Shown: positions 12,816 through 21,782, counted from the stretch's first letter. The stretch: DNA of 34,248 nt from Lachnospiraceae bacterium (GCA_900770785.1 CAAGLJ010000245.1:1-34248), one strand, 5' to 3'. Numbers and translations: made by a program. The notes: generated by a model not told the origin, from the sequence alone.

Positions 12816-15149
12816 TCAGCCTGTGGTTCTTTCAATATCGATAACACTTTCTACATTGCGGATTCTTTCCATTATCCTGTTCAGCTCTTCCCTTCCTGAA
12901 ATCTCGAAGGAGGTGGACAGGGTTACTATACCCTGCTTATTGATTCTGGTATTCATAGAAAGAATATTAATGTTTTTCTCTGTAAGAGCTTTGGAGATAT
13001 CCGCCAGCAGCCCATGACGATTATCGGCAAAAATATTGATATCCGCCACATATTTCTCGTTCTCTTCTCCCTGGGCATTCTGCTGCCATTCTGCATCAAT
13101 CAGCCTCTCCCTGTCTGCTGCCGACAGATTAATCATATTTATGCAGTCTGTCCTGTGAATGGATACTCCTCTTCCTCTGGTCACAAAGCCCACAATCTCA
13201 TCTCCGGGCACTGGGGAACAGCATTTGGAAAAGCGCACTGCCACATCATCAATTCCCTTAACTACAATGCCGTTTTTGGACTTGCACCTGTCTGTCCGGT
13301 TCTGGCTGTTTTCCGCGATAGCCGCCAATACTGCGGAATTGGACAGGGTCTGTCTGTGATCGCGGTCATAAAGCTCTACCATCTTATTGATAATCTGGCC
13401 TTCCTTAAGTCCTCCATGGCCAACCGCTGCCAACACCGCATCCCAATCACGAAAGCCGTATTTTTTCATAATCCCTTCCATATATTCGGGACGCATGATA
13501 TTGGTAGAAACAATAGACTTTGCCCTGCAATAAGCCGTCAGCAGCTCCTTGCCTTTTATGATATTCTCTTCTTTAAATTCCGCTTTAAACCACTGATTGA
13601 TTTTATTTTTGGCCTGAGTACTTTTTACAATGTTCAGCCAGTCTCTGCTGGGTCCCTTGGAATTCTGAGAGGTGATGATTTCAATCCGGTCACCGTTATT
13701 AATCTGATAATCAATGGTAACCAGCCTGCCGTTTACCCTGGCACCAATCATTTTGTTTCCCACTGCTGAATGGATGGAATAGGCAAAATCCACCGGAGTG
13801 CTTCCCGCCGGCAGATTCTTCACATCTCCTGTAGGCGTAAAGCAGTATACACTATCGGAGAAAAGATCCAGGTCGCTTTTTAACAGCTTCATGAATTCCT
13901 TATTATCCGACATATCCCTCTGCCATTCCAGAATCTGCCTCAGCCAGACCAGTTTTTCCTCTTCCTGCACCTCTACCTTCTTGCCGTCGGAGGCTTCCTT
14001 ATATTTCCAGTGGGCGGCAATACCATATTCCGCCGCCTTGTGCATCTCTACCGTACGAATCTGGACTTCAAAGGGCTGACCGCTGGTTCCGATAAGGGTA
14101 GTATGGAGAGATTGGTACATATTGGCTTTGGGCATGGCAATATAATCTTTAAACCGTCCCGGAATAGGCTTATACATCTCATGAATCACGCCCAAACAGG
14201 CATAACAGTCCCGGATATTATCCACAATAATCCGTACAGCAAAAAGATCATAAATCTGATCGATGGTTTTGCCCTGATTCTTCATTTTCTTGTAAATACT
14301 GAAAAAATGCTTGATTCTGCCATCAATCTGTGCCTTTATCCCGGCATTTTGAATATGTTCGCCCACCTCATCTACGATACTCTGAATATAGGCCTCCCGA
14401 ACATCCTTGCGAACGGCAATTTTGTCCACCAGATCATAATACACCTCCGGTTCCAGATATTTTAAGGACAAATCATCCAGCTCCACCTTGATTTTGGAAA
14501 TCCCCAGCCTTTGGGCAATAGGACAGTAAATATCCAGAGTTTCTCTGGCAATTCTCTGCTGCTTCTCCGGCGGCATATGCTTTAGTGTACGCATATTATG
14601 AAGTCGGTCTGCCAGCTTAATCAGAATGACTCTGATGTCCTTTGCCATAGCCAGAAACATTTTTCTCAAATTTTCCGCCTGCATCTCCAGCTTATCCTGA
14701 GATTTGTCCCCAGTATCATTCATCTGCAGATTTTGCAGCTTGGTTACGCCATCTACCAAAAGAGCCACATCATCGCCAAACTCTTTCCTGATTTCCTCAT
14801 CGGTCATAATGGTATCTTCGACCACATCATGTAAAAGACCTGCCACGATGGTTTCCTTATCCATCTCCAGATCTGCCAGAATAATAGCTACGTACAGGGG
14901 ATGAATAATGTAGGGTTCTCCTGATTTGCGAGTCTGTTTCTCATGTGCTTTTTCCGCTACACGAAAGGCCTTCTCAATAAGAGTAAGATCATCAGAAGGA
15001 TGATAACGCTTCACCCGCAGAGTTAAATCCTGATAAAGTTCCTGGGGACTTAGAAACTCTTTCAGAGCTTCTATACGCCCGTCATCAATCAGTACTGATT
15101 TTTTTTCTGTTGTACTATTCAAGTTATTCGTCACGTTCATCACCACCAT
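12816..15149 (-). CDS. relA: Bifunctional (p)ppGpp synthase/hydrolase (RelA/SpoT homolog)
   Basis: Long RSH protein of 777 residues that makes and breaks (p)ppGpp in the stringent response. The hydrolase HD domain is intact (His about 83, LLHDVVEDT about 105-113, KLADRLHNMRTL about 178-189). The synthetase domain has RFKDYIAMPKANMYQSLHTT (about 332-351) and EVQIRT. Next come TGS (about 433-495, VYCFTPTGDVKNLPAGSTP), the conserved-cysteine segment FSKCCSPVPGD (about 640-650) and a C-terminal ACT domain (about 698-775). Both activities should be present. The start is ambiguous: ATG at 15149 or the ATG three codons later, the latter preceded by GGATGGTGG. It follows apt by 23 bp and should share its promoter. 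Confidence 0.96.
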   Translation of the reverse strand: MVVMNVTNNLNSTTEKKSVLIDDGRIEALKEFLSPQELYQDLTLRVKRYHPSDDLTLIEKAFRVAEKAHEKQTRKSGEPYIIHPLYVAIILADLEMDKETIVAGLLHDVVEDTIMTDEEIRKEFGDDVALLVDGVTKLQNLQMNDTGDKSQDKLEMQAENLRKMFLAMAKDIRVILIKLADRLHNMRTLKHMPPEKQQRIARETLDIYCPIAQRLGISKIKVELDDLSLKYLEPEVYYDLVDKIAVRKDVREAYIQSIVDEVGEHIQNAGIKAQIDGRIKHFFSIYKKMKNQGKTIDQIYDLFAVRIIVDNIRDCYACLGVIHEMYKPIPGRFKDYIAMPKANMYQSLHTTLIGTSGQPFEVQIRTVEMHKAAEYGIAAHWKYKEASDGKKVEVQEEEKLVWLRQILEWQRDMSDNKEFMKLLKSDLDLFSDSVYCFTPTGDVKNLPAGSTPVDFAYSIHSAVGNKMIGARVNGRLVTIDYQINNGDRIEIITSQNSKGPSRDWLNIVKSTQAKNKINQWFKAEFKEENIIKGKELLTAYCRAKSIVSTNIMRPEYMEGIMKKYGFRDWDAVLAAVGHGGLKEGQIINKMVELYDRDHRQTLSNSAVLAAIAENSQNRTDRCKSKNGIVVKGIDDVAVRFSKCCSPVPGDEIVGFVTRGRGVSIHRTDCINMINLSAADRERLIDAEWQQNAQGEENEKYVADINIFADNRHGLLADISKALTEKNINILSMNTRINKQGIVTLSTSFEISGREELNRIMERIRNVESVIDIERTTG

Positions 15150-15172
15150 CCATTTACCGTCGGATTACTTCT

Positions 15173-15697
15173 TTATTTTCCTTCATAGGTTATGGCGGCA
15201 TCTAAGCGATAGCCGTCAATCTTCTGTCTTCCTCTCAATCCTGCCAGCTCTATCAAAACCAGAATTCCCACTACGATGCCTCCCAAAGCTTCCACCAGCT
15301 CTATCATGGCCTTGGTAGTTCCTCCTGTGGCGATTAAATCATCCACCAAAAGCACCTTCTGACCGGGCCGGATAGCATCCTTGTGCATCTCAATAACAGC
15401 AGTACCATACTCTAACTCATATTCCTTTTCGATTGTTTCACAGGGCAATTTACCCTTTTTTCGGATTAAAACGAAGGGCTTACCCAGATTATAGGCAATA
15501 GGGGTGCCAAAAATGAATCCTCTGGATTCCGCTCCGGCAACGACATCAAATTCCAGATCCTTCACCAGATTCTGCATGGAGTCAATAGCCAGCTTAAGCC
15601 CCTCTCCATCCTGCAAAACACTGGTTACATCTCTGAAAATAATTCCCTCCTCCGGAAAATCCGGTATACTTCTCACATAATCTTCTAATCTTTTCAT
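15173..15697 (-). CDS. apt: Adenine phosphoribosyltransferase
   Basis: A 174-residue cytoplasmic salvage enzyme that joins adenine and PRPP to give AMP. The PRPP loop VLLVDDLIATGGTTKAM and the dimer/flexible-loop region AGAESRGFIFG are clear; the N-terminal IPDFPEEGIIFRDVT is diagnostic of Apt. Length is normal. The ribosome site GAGGTTGAAGC precedes the ATG. First gene of the apt-relA-MBL-hemZ unit, with a near-consensus promoter about 70 bp upstream. Confidence 0.97.
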   Translation of the reverse strand: MKRLEDYVRSIPDFPEEGIIFRDVTSVLQDGEGLKLAIDSMQNLVKDLEFDVVAGAESRGFIFGTPIAYNLGKPFVLIRKKGKLPCETIEKEYELEYGTAVIEMHKDAIRPGQKVLLVDDLIATGGTTKAMIELVEALGGIVVGILVLIELAGLRGRQKIDGYRLDAAITYEGK

Positions 15698-15764
15698 GCT
15701 TCAACCTCACTTCTGGGAACTGAAACCGTCAGTTATAAAATTTTTATAAAATAATTTACACTAG

Positions 15765-15793
15765 ATTATATAGTTTATTTTTATTGAAGTCAA
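15765..15793 (-). promoter_or_regulatory. Promoter of the apt-relA-MBL-hemZ operon
   Basis: On the minus strand TTGACT (15793-15788), 17 bp, TATAAT (15770-15765). It lies between the groEL terminator and apt and gives a leader of about 60 nt. Confidence 0.8.
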
Positions 15794-15847
15794 TGAATTA
15801 TCATTTATTCTGGAGTGAAAAGAAGGAATACAATCATTGCAAACCAA

Positions 15848-15892
15848 AAGAAAAAGCTGTCACCCCAAATATTTTCGGAGTGACAGCTTTTT
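15848..15892 (-). terminator. Intrinsic terminator downstream of groEL
   Basis: AAAAAGCTGTCAC (15851-15863) pairs with GTGACAGCTTTTT (15880-15892), extended by C-G and G-U pairs toward a loop of about 10 nt. T-rich sequence follows on the minus strand, and the plus strand also has a T run. It sits about 18 bp past the groEL stop. Confidence 0.88.
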
Positions 15893-15909
15893 TAGATTTC
15901 AGGACAGAA

Positions 15910-17529
15910 TTACATCATCCCGCCCATGCCGCCTGCCGGCATTGCAGGTGCATCTTCTTTAATATTTGCTACTACAGACTCTGTAGTCAGAAGGGTAGCC
16001 GCTACGCTGGTTGCATTCTGCAATGCACTTCTGGTAACCTTTGCCGGATCCAGAATACCTGCTTCTACCATGTCCACATACTCTTCTTTTAAGGCATCAA
16101 AGCCGGTTCCTGTCTGGGACTCTTTTACCTTATTGATGATTACGCTGCCTTCCAGACCTGCATTTGCTGCAATATGGAATAAAGGAGCTTCCAGTGCCTT
16201 TAACACGATCTGAGCACCGGTCTTTTCATCACCTTCCAGAGTCTCTGCCAGCTTAGCCACATCCTTGGATGCGTGGATATAGGCAGAACCACCACCGGAA
16301 ATGATACCTTCCTCTACTGCTGCTCTGGTAGCCGCCAAAGCATCCTCCAGACGGAGCTTAGCCTCCTTCATCTCGGTTTCGGTAGCAGCACCTACACGAA
16401 TTACTGCTACACCGCCAGCCAGCTTAGCCAGTCTTTCCTGTAATTTTTCTTTGTCAAACTCGGAAGTGGTCTCATCAATCTGCTTCTTAAGCTGGGCGAT
16501 TCTTGCCTGAATAGCCTCACTCTGGCCCGCACCTTCTACGATAACAGTAGCTTCCTTCTGTACCTTTACAGATTTTGCACGTCCCAGCTGCTCCATAGTC
16601 ACTTCCTTAAGATCCAGTCCCAGTTCTTCGGAAATCACCTGTCCTCCGGTTAAAATAGCAATGTCCTCCAACATGGCTTTTCTTCTGTCACCATAGCCGG
16701 GAGCCTTTACTGCTACGACGTTGAAGGTACCTCTTAATTTATTCACGATTAAGGTGGTTAAGGCTTCGCCTTCCACATCTTCTGCAATAATCAGCAGCTT
16801 TGCACCGCTCTGTACAATCTGCTCCAATACAGGAAGAATCTCCTGAATATTGGAAATCTTTTTATCCGTAATCAGGATATAGGGATTATCCAGAACTGCT
16901 TCCATTTTCTCCATGTCGGTTGCCATATATGCAGAGATATAACCTCTGTCAAACTGCATACCTTCTACCAGGTCAAGCTCGGTCAGCATGGTCTTGCTTT
17001 CTTCAATAGTAATAACGCCATCATTGGAAACCTTTTCCATTGCATCTGCCACCAGCTGTCCTACATTCTCATCTCCCGCAGAAATAGCCGCAACTCTTGC
17101 AATATGATCTTTTCCTTTGATAGGAGAGCTCATCTTTGCGATAGCCTCTACTGCACAATCGGTTGCTTTTTTCATACCCTTTCTTAAGATAATGGGATTA
17201 GCGCCTGCTGCAAGGTTTTTAATTCCTTCATGTACCATTGCCTGTGCTAAAACGGTAGCTGTTGTGGTGCCATCACCGGCTACGTCGTTGGTCTTGGTTG
17301 CTACTTCCTTTACCAGCTGAGCCCCCATGTTTTCAAAAGCATCCTCTAACTCAATTTCCTTTGCAATGGTCACACCGTCATTGGTAATTAAGGGTGCTCC
17401 AAAGGACTTATCCAGAACTACATTTCTTCCTTTTGGTCCTAAGGTTACTCTTACGGTGTCTGCCAGCTGATTTACACCAGCTTCTAATGCTGCACGAGCT
17501 TCTGCTCCATATTTAATCTCTTTTGCCAT
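15910..17529 (-). CDS. groEL: Chaperonin GroEL (60 kDa subunit)
   Basis: A 539-residue chaperonin that folds proteins inside a double-ring cage with GroES. It begins MAKEIKYGAEARAAL, has GPKGRNVVLDKSFG and the ATP-binding VAGDGTTTATVLAQA, and ends in the usual GGMGGMM tail. An in-frame ATG 21 bp upstream exists, but GGAGGAG just before the ATG at 17529 and family alignment of MAKEIKYG fix this start. It follows groES by 73 bp and is followed by a terminator. Regulated with groES by HrcA through the CIRCE element. Confidence 0.98.
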   Translation of the reverse strand: MAKEIKYGAEARAALEAGVNQLADTVRVTLGPKGRNVVLDKSFGAPLITNDGVTIAKEIELEDAFENMGAQLVKEVATKTNDVAGDGTTTATVLAQAMVHEGIKNLAAGANPIILRKGMKKATDCAVEAIAKMSSPIKGKDHIARVAAISAGDENVGQLVADAMEKVSNDGVITIEESKTMLTELDLVEGMQFDRGYISAYMATDMEKMEAVLDNPYILITDKKISNIQEILPVLEQIVQSGAKLLIIAEDVEGEALTTLIVNKLRGTFNVVAVKAPGYGDRRKAMLEDIAILTGGQVISEELGLDLKEVTMEQLGRAKSVKVQKEATVIVEGAGQSEAIQARIAQLKKQIDETTSEFDKEKLQERLAKLAGGVAVIRVGAATETEMKEAKLRLEDALAATRAAVEEGIISGGGSAYIHASKDVAKLAETLEGDEKTGAQIVLKALEAPLFHIAANAGLEGSVIINKVKESQTGTGFDALKEEYVDMVEAGILDPAKVTRSALQNATSVAATLLTTESVVANIKEDAPAMPAGGMGGMM

Positions 17530-17602
17530 GATTACTCCTCCTGTTATCAAATTTTCTTATTAATATTTCACCGTTTTTAACGTATCAGGGTTAATGCTGT
17601 TC

Positions 17603-17890
17603 TCAGGCCTCAATAATTGCCAGAATATCGGACTGTCTTACTACGATGAATTCCTCTTCATCCAGCTTAACCTCTGTTCCGGAATATTTGGAATAGATTA
17701 CCTGATCACCGGCCTTTACTTCCATTTTAATTTCTTTTCCATCTACCACACCGCCGGGGCCAACTGCAACAACTTCAGCCTGCTGGGGTTTTTCCTTGTT
17801 CTGTCCCGGCAAAACAATACCGGATTTGGTGGTTTCTTCTGCCACTAACTGCTTTAATACAACTCTGTCACCTAAAGGTACTAATTTCAT
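17603..17890 (-). CDS. groES: Co-chaperonin GroES (10 kDa subunit)
   Basis: A 95-residue lid protein of the GroEL cage. Begins MKLVPLGDRVVLKQL; the mobile loop region EETTKSGIVLPG and the later GDQVIYSKYSGTEVKLDEEE are typical. AGGAGG lies upstream at normal spacing. First gene of the operon, downstream of a CIRCE operator and a sigma-A type promoter. Confidence 0.98.
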   Translation of the reverse strand: MKLVPLGDRVVLKQLVAEETTKSGIVLPGQNKEKPQQAEVVAVGPGGVVDGKEIKMEVKAGDQVIYSKYSGTEVKLDEEEFIVVRQSDILAIIEA

Positions 17891-17942
17891 GATAATGCCT
17901 CCTGTCTTGTTCTTATCGAAATATATTCATTTTTGTTGTTTG

Positions 17943-17969
17943 TTAGCACTCATTCTTCTTGAGTGCTAA
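17943..17969. promoter_or_regulatory. CIRCE operator (HrcA binding site)
   Basis: TTAGCACTC, nine bases, GAGTGCTAA: a perfect match to the CIRCE inverted repeat. It lies between the groES promoter and the groES start codon, within the 5' untranslated region. HrcA repression relieved by heat is the established role; hrcA itself is not in the window. Confidence 0.98.
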
Positions 17970-17980
17970 CTCTAATGGTT

Positions 17981-18009
17981 ATATTATGTTTTTCTTCATT
18001 TTGGTGCAA
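17981..18009 (-). promoter_or_regulatory. Promoter of groESL
   Basis: On the minus strand TTGCAC (18009-18004), 17 bp, TAATAT (17986-17981). The predicted start lies right at the upstream edge of CIRCE, the usual layout for HrcA control. Confidence 0.75.
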
Positions 18010-18281
18010 GCGAATTTATCTCTGTATTTTATTTATTTTCTTATTTTTTCTCTTATTTTCTATTATATACTCTCATTTTCTTTCGTTCCTCAATTTAATA
18101 TTTTTTTTAGATTTTATATTTTCCCAGCCCCAGCCTTTGTCATGAGTGCTTTTCCTCATTTTGCAAAAACCTTTATTTATCATTTACTCAACTTTTCACT
18201 TTGCTTTAATCTAATTTTAATTTTCATGGAATATCTTGGTCATATACAGTACTGACTATACCAAAATGAATGAGGGCTGAA
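18010..18281. other. AT-rich divergent intergenic region
   Basis: Lies between the groESL promoter and the plus-strand DUF4405 gene. Very T-rich on the plus strand. No ribosome-site-backed gene, RNA gene or clear terminator is seen. The plus-strand promoter for the following operon is not convincing; TTTTCA, 16 bp, TATACA near 18220-18250 is the best guess. Confidence 0.5.
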
Positions 18282-18704
18282 ATGAAAAAACTAACCGCAA
18301 AAATTTACTTTGACATGATTATGGTTCTGCTATGGCTTATCTTAATTGTTTTTGATGATAATATCTGGCATGAAATCCTGGGAGTAACCGTTTTACTGAT
18401 GACGATTATACACCTTGGCTATAACATCAGTAAAATCAGTAAAGAGATTTCCGCAATAATTTCGCAAAAAAACGGTTCTGTGATTTTCCGGTATATCATC
18501 AATATCCTGCTTATGCTGTTTGCGCTTTTAACAATAGGCAGTGGAATAAGCATTTCCGAGTATCTCTTCCCCGGAATAGCAGGCTACAGACGTGGGTTTT
18601 GGAAAGACATCCATGAGACATCAGCCTATATTGCTCTTTTTTGTATAGGCATACATATTAAATTACACGCAAAAATGATTCTGGCTGTTTTAAAAAAGAA
18701 TTAG
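18282..18704 (+). CDS. DUF4405-type small integral membrane protein
   Basis: A 140-residue protein with about four membrane segments (roughly IYFDMIMVLLWLILIVF, EILGVTVLLMTIIHLGY, YIINILLMLFALLTIGSGI and ETSAYIALFCIGIHIKL). Histidines near or inside the helices (WHEIL, IIHLGYN, DIHETSAY, GIHIKLH) fit a cytochrome b561-like haem-binding bundle as in DUF4405 proteins. The first ATG is at 18270, but GAGGG precedes the ATG at 18282, so MKKLTAKIYFD is taken as the start. The PepSY lipoprotein gene follows 17 bp downstream. An electron-transfer role across the membrane with the PepSY proteins is inference; no haem-ligand pair is proven. Confidence 0.7.
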   Translation: MKKLTAKIYFDMIMVLLWLILIVFDDNIWHEILGVTVLLMTIIHLGYNISKISKEISAIISQKNGSVIFRYIINILLMLFALLTIGSGISISEYLFPGIAGYRRGFWKDIHETSAYIALFCIGIHIKLHAKMILAVLKKN

Positions 18705-18721
18705 AAAAGGAGAATAAACAA

Positions 18722-19882
18722 ATGAAAAACAAAGTGCATCTTTTTGCCTCCCTTCTGGGAACTACCTTATTACTTACCGGCTGCAATATCGATACTGCTT
18801 CACTTCCTGCCGCTTCTTTAGAGGCTCTGGCTAAGGAAGCCCCGGTTCAGGAGGTAGCAGCAGGAAATACGAATACCCTTAAAACGGTTTCCAATCAGAC
18901 ACAAGCATCTGCGAATAGCTCAGTCAGCGATAACACCGCTGTTGCTTCACAGAAAAATTATATTCAGGTCTTTATCGACCCCAATACCGGCGAACTGGTT
19001 ACTATTAATCCTGATACCGGAGAGGCTGTTCCCTATACTGCTCCCGCAGCGGCTGCTGCCTCTCAGACAGCTACTGAAACCACCGTTTCCCAGAGTACTG
19101 CTAAGACCGGAACCACCAGCTCTCAGAATACTGCTCAGACTGGAACCGCCAGCTCCCAGAATACTGCTAAGACCGGAACCACCAGCTCTCAAAATACCGC
19201 TCAGACCCGAACTGCTGCCTCCGGTACACAGAACAGCCAGACCAATACAACCAGCAGCCAGACTGCTGCTGCACCCCAGGCTCAGGCGGCTGCATCAGTA
19301 GATGCTACCTCACAGGCCACTCCTGCCAGCACACAGGTTAATCAGGCGGCCCCCTCCACCCAGAACCGAACCACGGCTCAGGCAGCAAATACTTCATCCT
19401 ATATCGGGGAAAGCAGAGCATTACAGATTGCCCTCCAGCACGCTGGTGTAAATGCCTCTGACACTCTCTTCTCCTATGCCAAGCTGGATTATGATGATGG
19501 CCGCTATGAATATGATGTGGAATTTTATGCCGGAAACAGGGAATATGATTATGAGATTGACGCTGTGACAGGAAATATCCTTGCTTATGATTATGATATG
19601 GAAAGCTACTTTACCCCTCCTGTTCAGCAACAACAGGCTGCCGCGCCACAGCAGGCTCCGGCACAGAATAATGCTGCTGTAAGCATTGAAACAGCAAAGC
19701 AGACGGCATTAAGCCGCGTTCCCGGTGCCACTGCCAACAATATTCGTATTAAGAGTGATTATGATGACGGCAGGCTGGTTTATGAAGGAAAAATTATCTA
19801 TAATGCCTTAGAATATGAGTTTGAAATCAGTGCCGCTACCGGCGATATCATTGAATGGGATGTAGAGTCTGTCTATGACTGA
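18722..19882 (+). CDS. PepSY-domain lipoprotein with low-complexity linker
   Basis: A 386-residue exported protein. The signal peptide ends in LLLTGC, a lipobox, so Cys about 21 should be lipid-anchored. A long Ala/Thr/Ser/Gln-rich region (about 35-225) contains a tandem 11-residue repeat. Two PepSY domains follow: about 230-295 (ESRALQIALQHAGV ... DDGRYEYDVEFYAGNREYDY) and about 320-385 (IETAKQTALSRVPG ... DDGRLVYEGKIIYN). The ribosome site AAGGAG is at good spacing. PepSY domains are found in inhibitors of M4 peptidases and in membrane electron-transfer proteins; no peptidase gene is nearby. The linker may span the cell wall. Function unknown. Confidence 0.82.
   Translation: MKNKVHLFASLLGTTLLLTGCNIDTASLPAASLEALAKEAPVQEVAAGNTNTLKTVSNQTQASANSSVSDNTAVASQKNYIQVFIDPNTGELVTINPDTGEAVPYTAPAAAAASQTATETTVSQSTAKTGTTSSQNTAQTGTASSQNTAKTGTTSSQNTAQTRTAASGTQNSQTNTTSSQTAAAPQAQAAASVDATSQATPASTQVNQAAPSTQNRTTAQAANTSSYIGESRALQIALQHAGVNASDTLFSYAKLDYDDGRYEYDVEFYAGNREYDYEIDAVTGNILAYDYDMESYFTPPVQQQQAAAPQQAPAQNNAAVSIETAKQTALSRVPGATANNIRIKSDYDDGRLVYEGKIIYNALEYEFEISAATGDIIEWDVESVYD
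19097..19228 (+). repeat. 33-bp tandem repeat in the PepSY lipoprotein gene
   Basis: Three full units and one degenerate unit, encoding TAKTGTTSSQN, TAQTGTASSQN, TAKTGTTSSQN and TAQTRTAASGT. Units 1 and 3 are almost identical, as expected from a 66-bp duplication of a two-unit block. Such a repeat is liable to length change by slippage. Confidence 0.9.
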
Positions 19883-19910
19883 TCCCCTGATTACAGAAAG
19901 GATATAACCC

Positions 19911-20246
19911 ATGAATAAAAAGAAAAAAGTAGTAATCGTTGTGGCTGCTGTTCTTCTTGTAGTTGTTATTGTAATTCCTGCACTCTTCTTATCCAGTAGA
20001 AGCTACCCTGTTCCGGAAGGCCAGGGCATTGATCCGGCTGCTGCCTCACAGATTGCACTGCAGCATACCGGCATAGCAGCACAGGATGCCGATTTCCTTC
20101 GTGCCCAGGCAGAAATGGATGACGGACGCTGGGAATATGAAGTAAAATTCTTCTTCAATTTTCAGGAATATTCTTATCAGATTGATGCTGCCACCGGAAC
20201 AATACTGGATGCCGAAACGGAACCTATTTTCGATTTTTTTGATTAA
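19911..20246 (+). CDS. Membrane-anchored PepSY-domain protein
   Basis: A 111-residue protein: a short basic N-terminus (MNKKKK), one membrane segment (VVIVVAAVLLVVVIVIPALF, about 7-27), then one PepSY domain outside (about 40-105, AASQIALQHTGI ... DDGRWEYEVKFFFNFQEYSY). The domain closely resembles the first PepSY domain of the preceding lipoprotein, so the two likely arose by duplication. The gap between them is 28 bp, with AGAAAGGA ahead of the ATG. Last gene of the three-gene set. Function unknown. Confidence 0.82.
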   Translation: MNKKKKVVIVVAAVLLVVVIVIPALFLSSRSYPVPEGQGIDPAAASQIALQHTGIAAQDADFLRAQAEMDDGRWEYEVKFFFNFQEYSYQIDAATGTILDAETEPIFDFFD

Positions 20247-20247
20247 C

Positions 20248-20322
20248 GCAGTATACACTGGTTACTGCCTGCACATCACAGTTCCATCGAGCAGGCGGCG
20301 GTGACTGGCCGCCGTCCTCTCG
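20248..20322. terminator. Hairpins between convergent PepSY and fucosidase genes
   Basis: GCAGTA (20248-20253) pairs with TACTGC (20263-20268). A second, GC-rich hairpin has GGCGGC (20294-20299) pairing with GCCGCC (20308-20313), extended by CGAG/CTCG outside. Neither has a T run, so action as a terminator is uncertain. Confidence 0.4.
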
Positions 20323-20345
20323 GGGTTCCCATATACAGAAGCTCT

Positions 20346-21782
20346 TTAATAAGCTCCTACAAAAGAAAGAACAGGTGCGACTCTCGCATCATTAATGACT
20401 ATCCGAAGTTTTTTTGTCATTAATCCATTTAACGAAATAATTTTTTTATAACCAACGACGGTTCCCTGACAGACAGTCTCCCACTCTCCTAAAGCGTTTT
20501 CCCAAAACACTTCAAATTGCTCTATACGCTGACTGAAAAGAATATTCTCCTTCAACACCAAATAGGAAAGCTGCTCCGGCTTTTCCCATATTAAGTCTAT
20601 CTGAAGCTTTTTTTCCCCCTCCGCATTAGCAAAAAAGGATTCATAATCATCACTGCGCAGTGCTTCGCTACCTCTTCCCGCTGCATCCGTCGGCGGTATC
20701 GTTATGATTTTGCTCCTATCAGCCAGATTATGGGCAAAGGAATCCCGAATAAAAGCTCCCAGCTTCTTTAACACCTCCACATCATTATCATGGATCAGTC
20801 CCCTCTTATCCGGGGGAATATTCAACAGCATAACAGCATTTCCACCCACCGTTTTCAGATAGATATCCCGCAGTTCTTCAAAGGAACGTACCTGCTTATC
20901 CTCCTCCTCATGATAGAACCAGCCTGGTCGGATGGACAGATCCGTTTCTGCCGGATAGTAGATTAATTGCTGCTCATCTTTGAGCTTCTCTCTGGTTCCC
21001 AATTCCATCTGCGTAGGATCCATCCCTTTTTCTCTGAACTCTGCATTATCCTCCTGTTGACTGTCCTCTGCAATCTTCTTTGGTTCTGCCAATTTAGCCG
21101 GAACCACACTCCACTCGCTCTCTCTTGTCATCCCTGCCTCATTACCGCACCATCGTATATCCGGCCCACTGATGGCTATACAGGCCTCGGGCTGTAAGCT
21201 GCGCACTGTTTCGTAGTAGCGCTCCCAATCGTATTCCTGCACCTTCCCGTTTGCTCCCTCTCCACAGGCTCCATCAAGCCAAACAGCAAAAATCTTTCCA
21301 TATCTGGTCAGCAGCTCAGTCAGCTGATTAACAAAATAATCATCGTACGCCTTCCCCATACCATAAGTATAATGGTTCCTGTCCCAGGGTGACAAATATA
21401 CACCGAACTTAATACCAAACTCTCTGCAGGCCTCACTGACCTCCTTCACCAAATCCCCCTGCCCGCCTTTATAGGGAGAATACTCTATGCTGTGGCATGT
21501 ATGTGCACTGGGCCAAAGGCAGAATCCATCATGATGCTTGCAGGTAAGAATAATCCCCTTCATTCCTGCATTTTTTGCTGTTTCTACCCATTGACGTGCA
21601 TCCAACTCCTCTGGATCAAAAATTGCAGAAGCTTCCTGCCCCGTTCCCCATTCTTTTCCGGTAAAAGTATTTACCGTAAAATGGATAAAGCCGTTAAACT
21701 CCATTTGCTGATAAGCAATCTGTCTTTGTGAGGGTCTTACACTTACCAGTCTTAATTCTTCTTTCATCACTTCGTCAACCAT
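20346..21782 (-). CDS. GH29 alpha-L-fucosidase
   Basis: A 478-residue glycoside hydrolase that removes L-fucose from glycans. Seen: FIHFTVNTFTGKEWGTG, CKHHDGFCLWPS (about 81-92), GVYLSPWDRN and AVWLDGACGEG, where the Asp (about 170) matches the GH29 nucleophile. The segment around SGPDIRWCGNE and SEWSVVP resembles the GH29-B group (alpha-1,3/4 specificity), which is inference. The last 100 or so residues look like a galactose-binding beta-sandwich. There is no signal peptide, so it should act in the cytoplasm on imported oligosaccharides. AGGAGG lies 7 bp before the ATG. It stands alone, with no sugar transporter or fucose pathway genes beside it. Confidence 0.9.
   Translation of the reverse strand: MVDEVMKEELRLVSVRPSQRQIAYQQMEFNGFIHFTVNTFTGKEWGTGQEASAIFDPEELDARQWVETAKNAGMKGIILTCKHHDGFCLWPSAHTCHSIEYSPYKGGQGDLVKEVSEACREFGIKFGVYLSPWDRNHYTYGMGKAYDDYFVNQLTELLTRYGKIFAVWLDGACGEGANGKVQEYDWERYYETVRSLQPEACIAISGPDIRWCGNEAGMTRESEWSVVPAKLAEPKKIAEDSQQEDNAEFREKGMDPTQMELGTREKLKDEQQLIYYPAETDLSIRPGWFYHEEEDKQVRSFEELRDIYLKTVGGNAVMLLNIPPDKRGLIHDNDVEVLKKLGAFIRDSFAHNLADRSKIITIPPTDAAGRGSEALRSDDYESFFANAEGEKKLQIDLIWEKPEQLSYLVLKENILFSQRIEQFEVFWENALGEWETVCQGTVVGYKKIISLNGLMTKKLRIVINDARVAPVLSFVGAY

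Noticed and set aside
13014..13769. Plus-strand open frame of 251 codons opposite relA
   Set aside because: Antisense to a fully conserved RelA/SpoT coding region; no protein motif and no ribosome site.
17959..18255. Open frames in the AT-rich stretch upstream of the DUF4405 gene
   Set aside because: They lack ribosome sites, are Phe/Leu/Ile-rich from T-rich DNA, and one overlaps the CIRCE and groESL promoter region.
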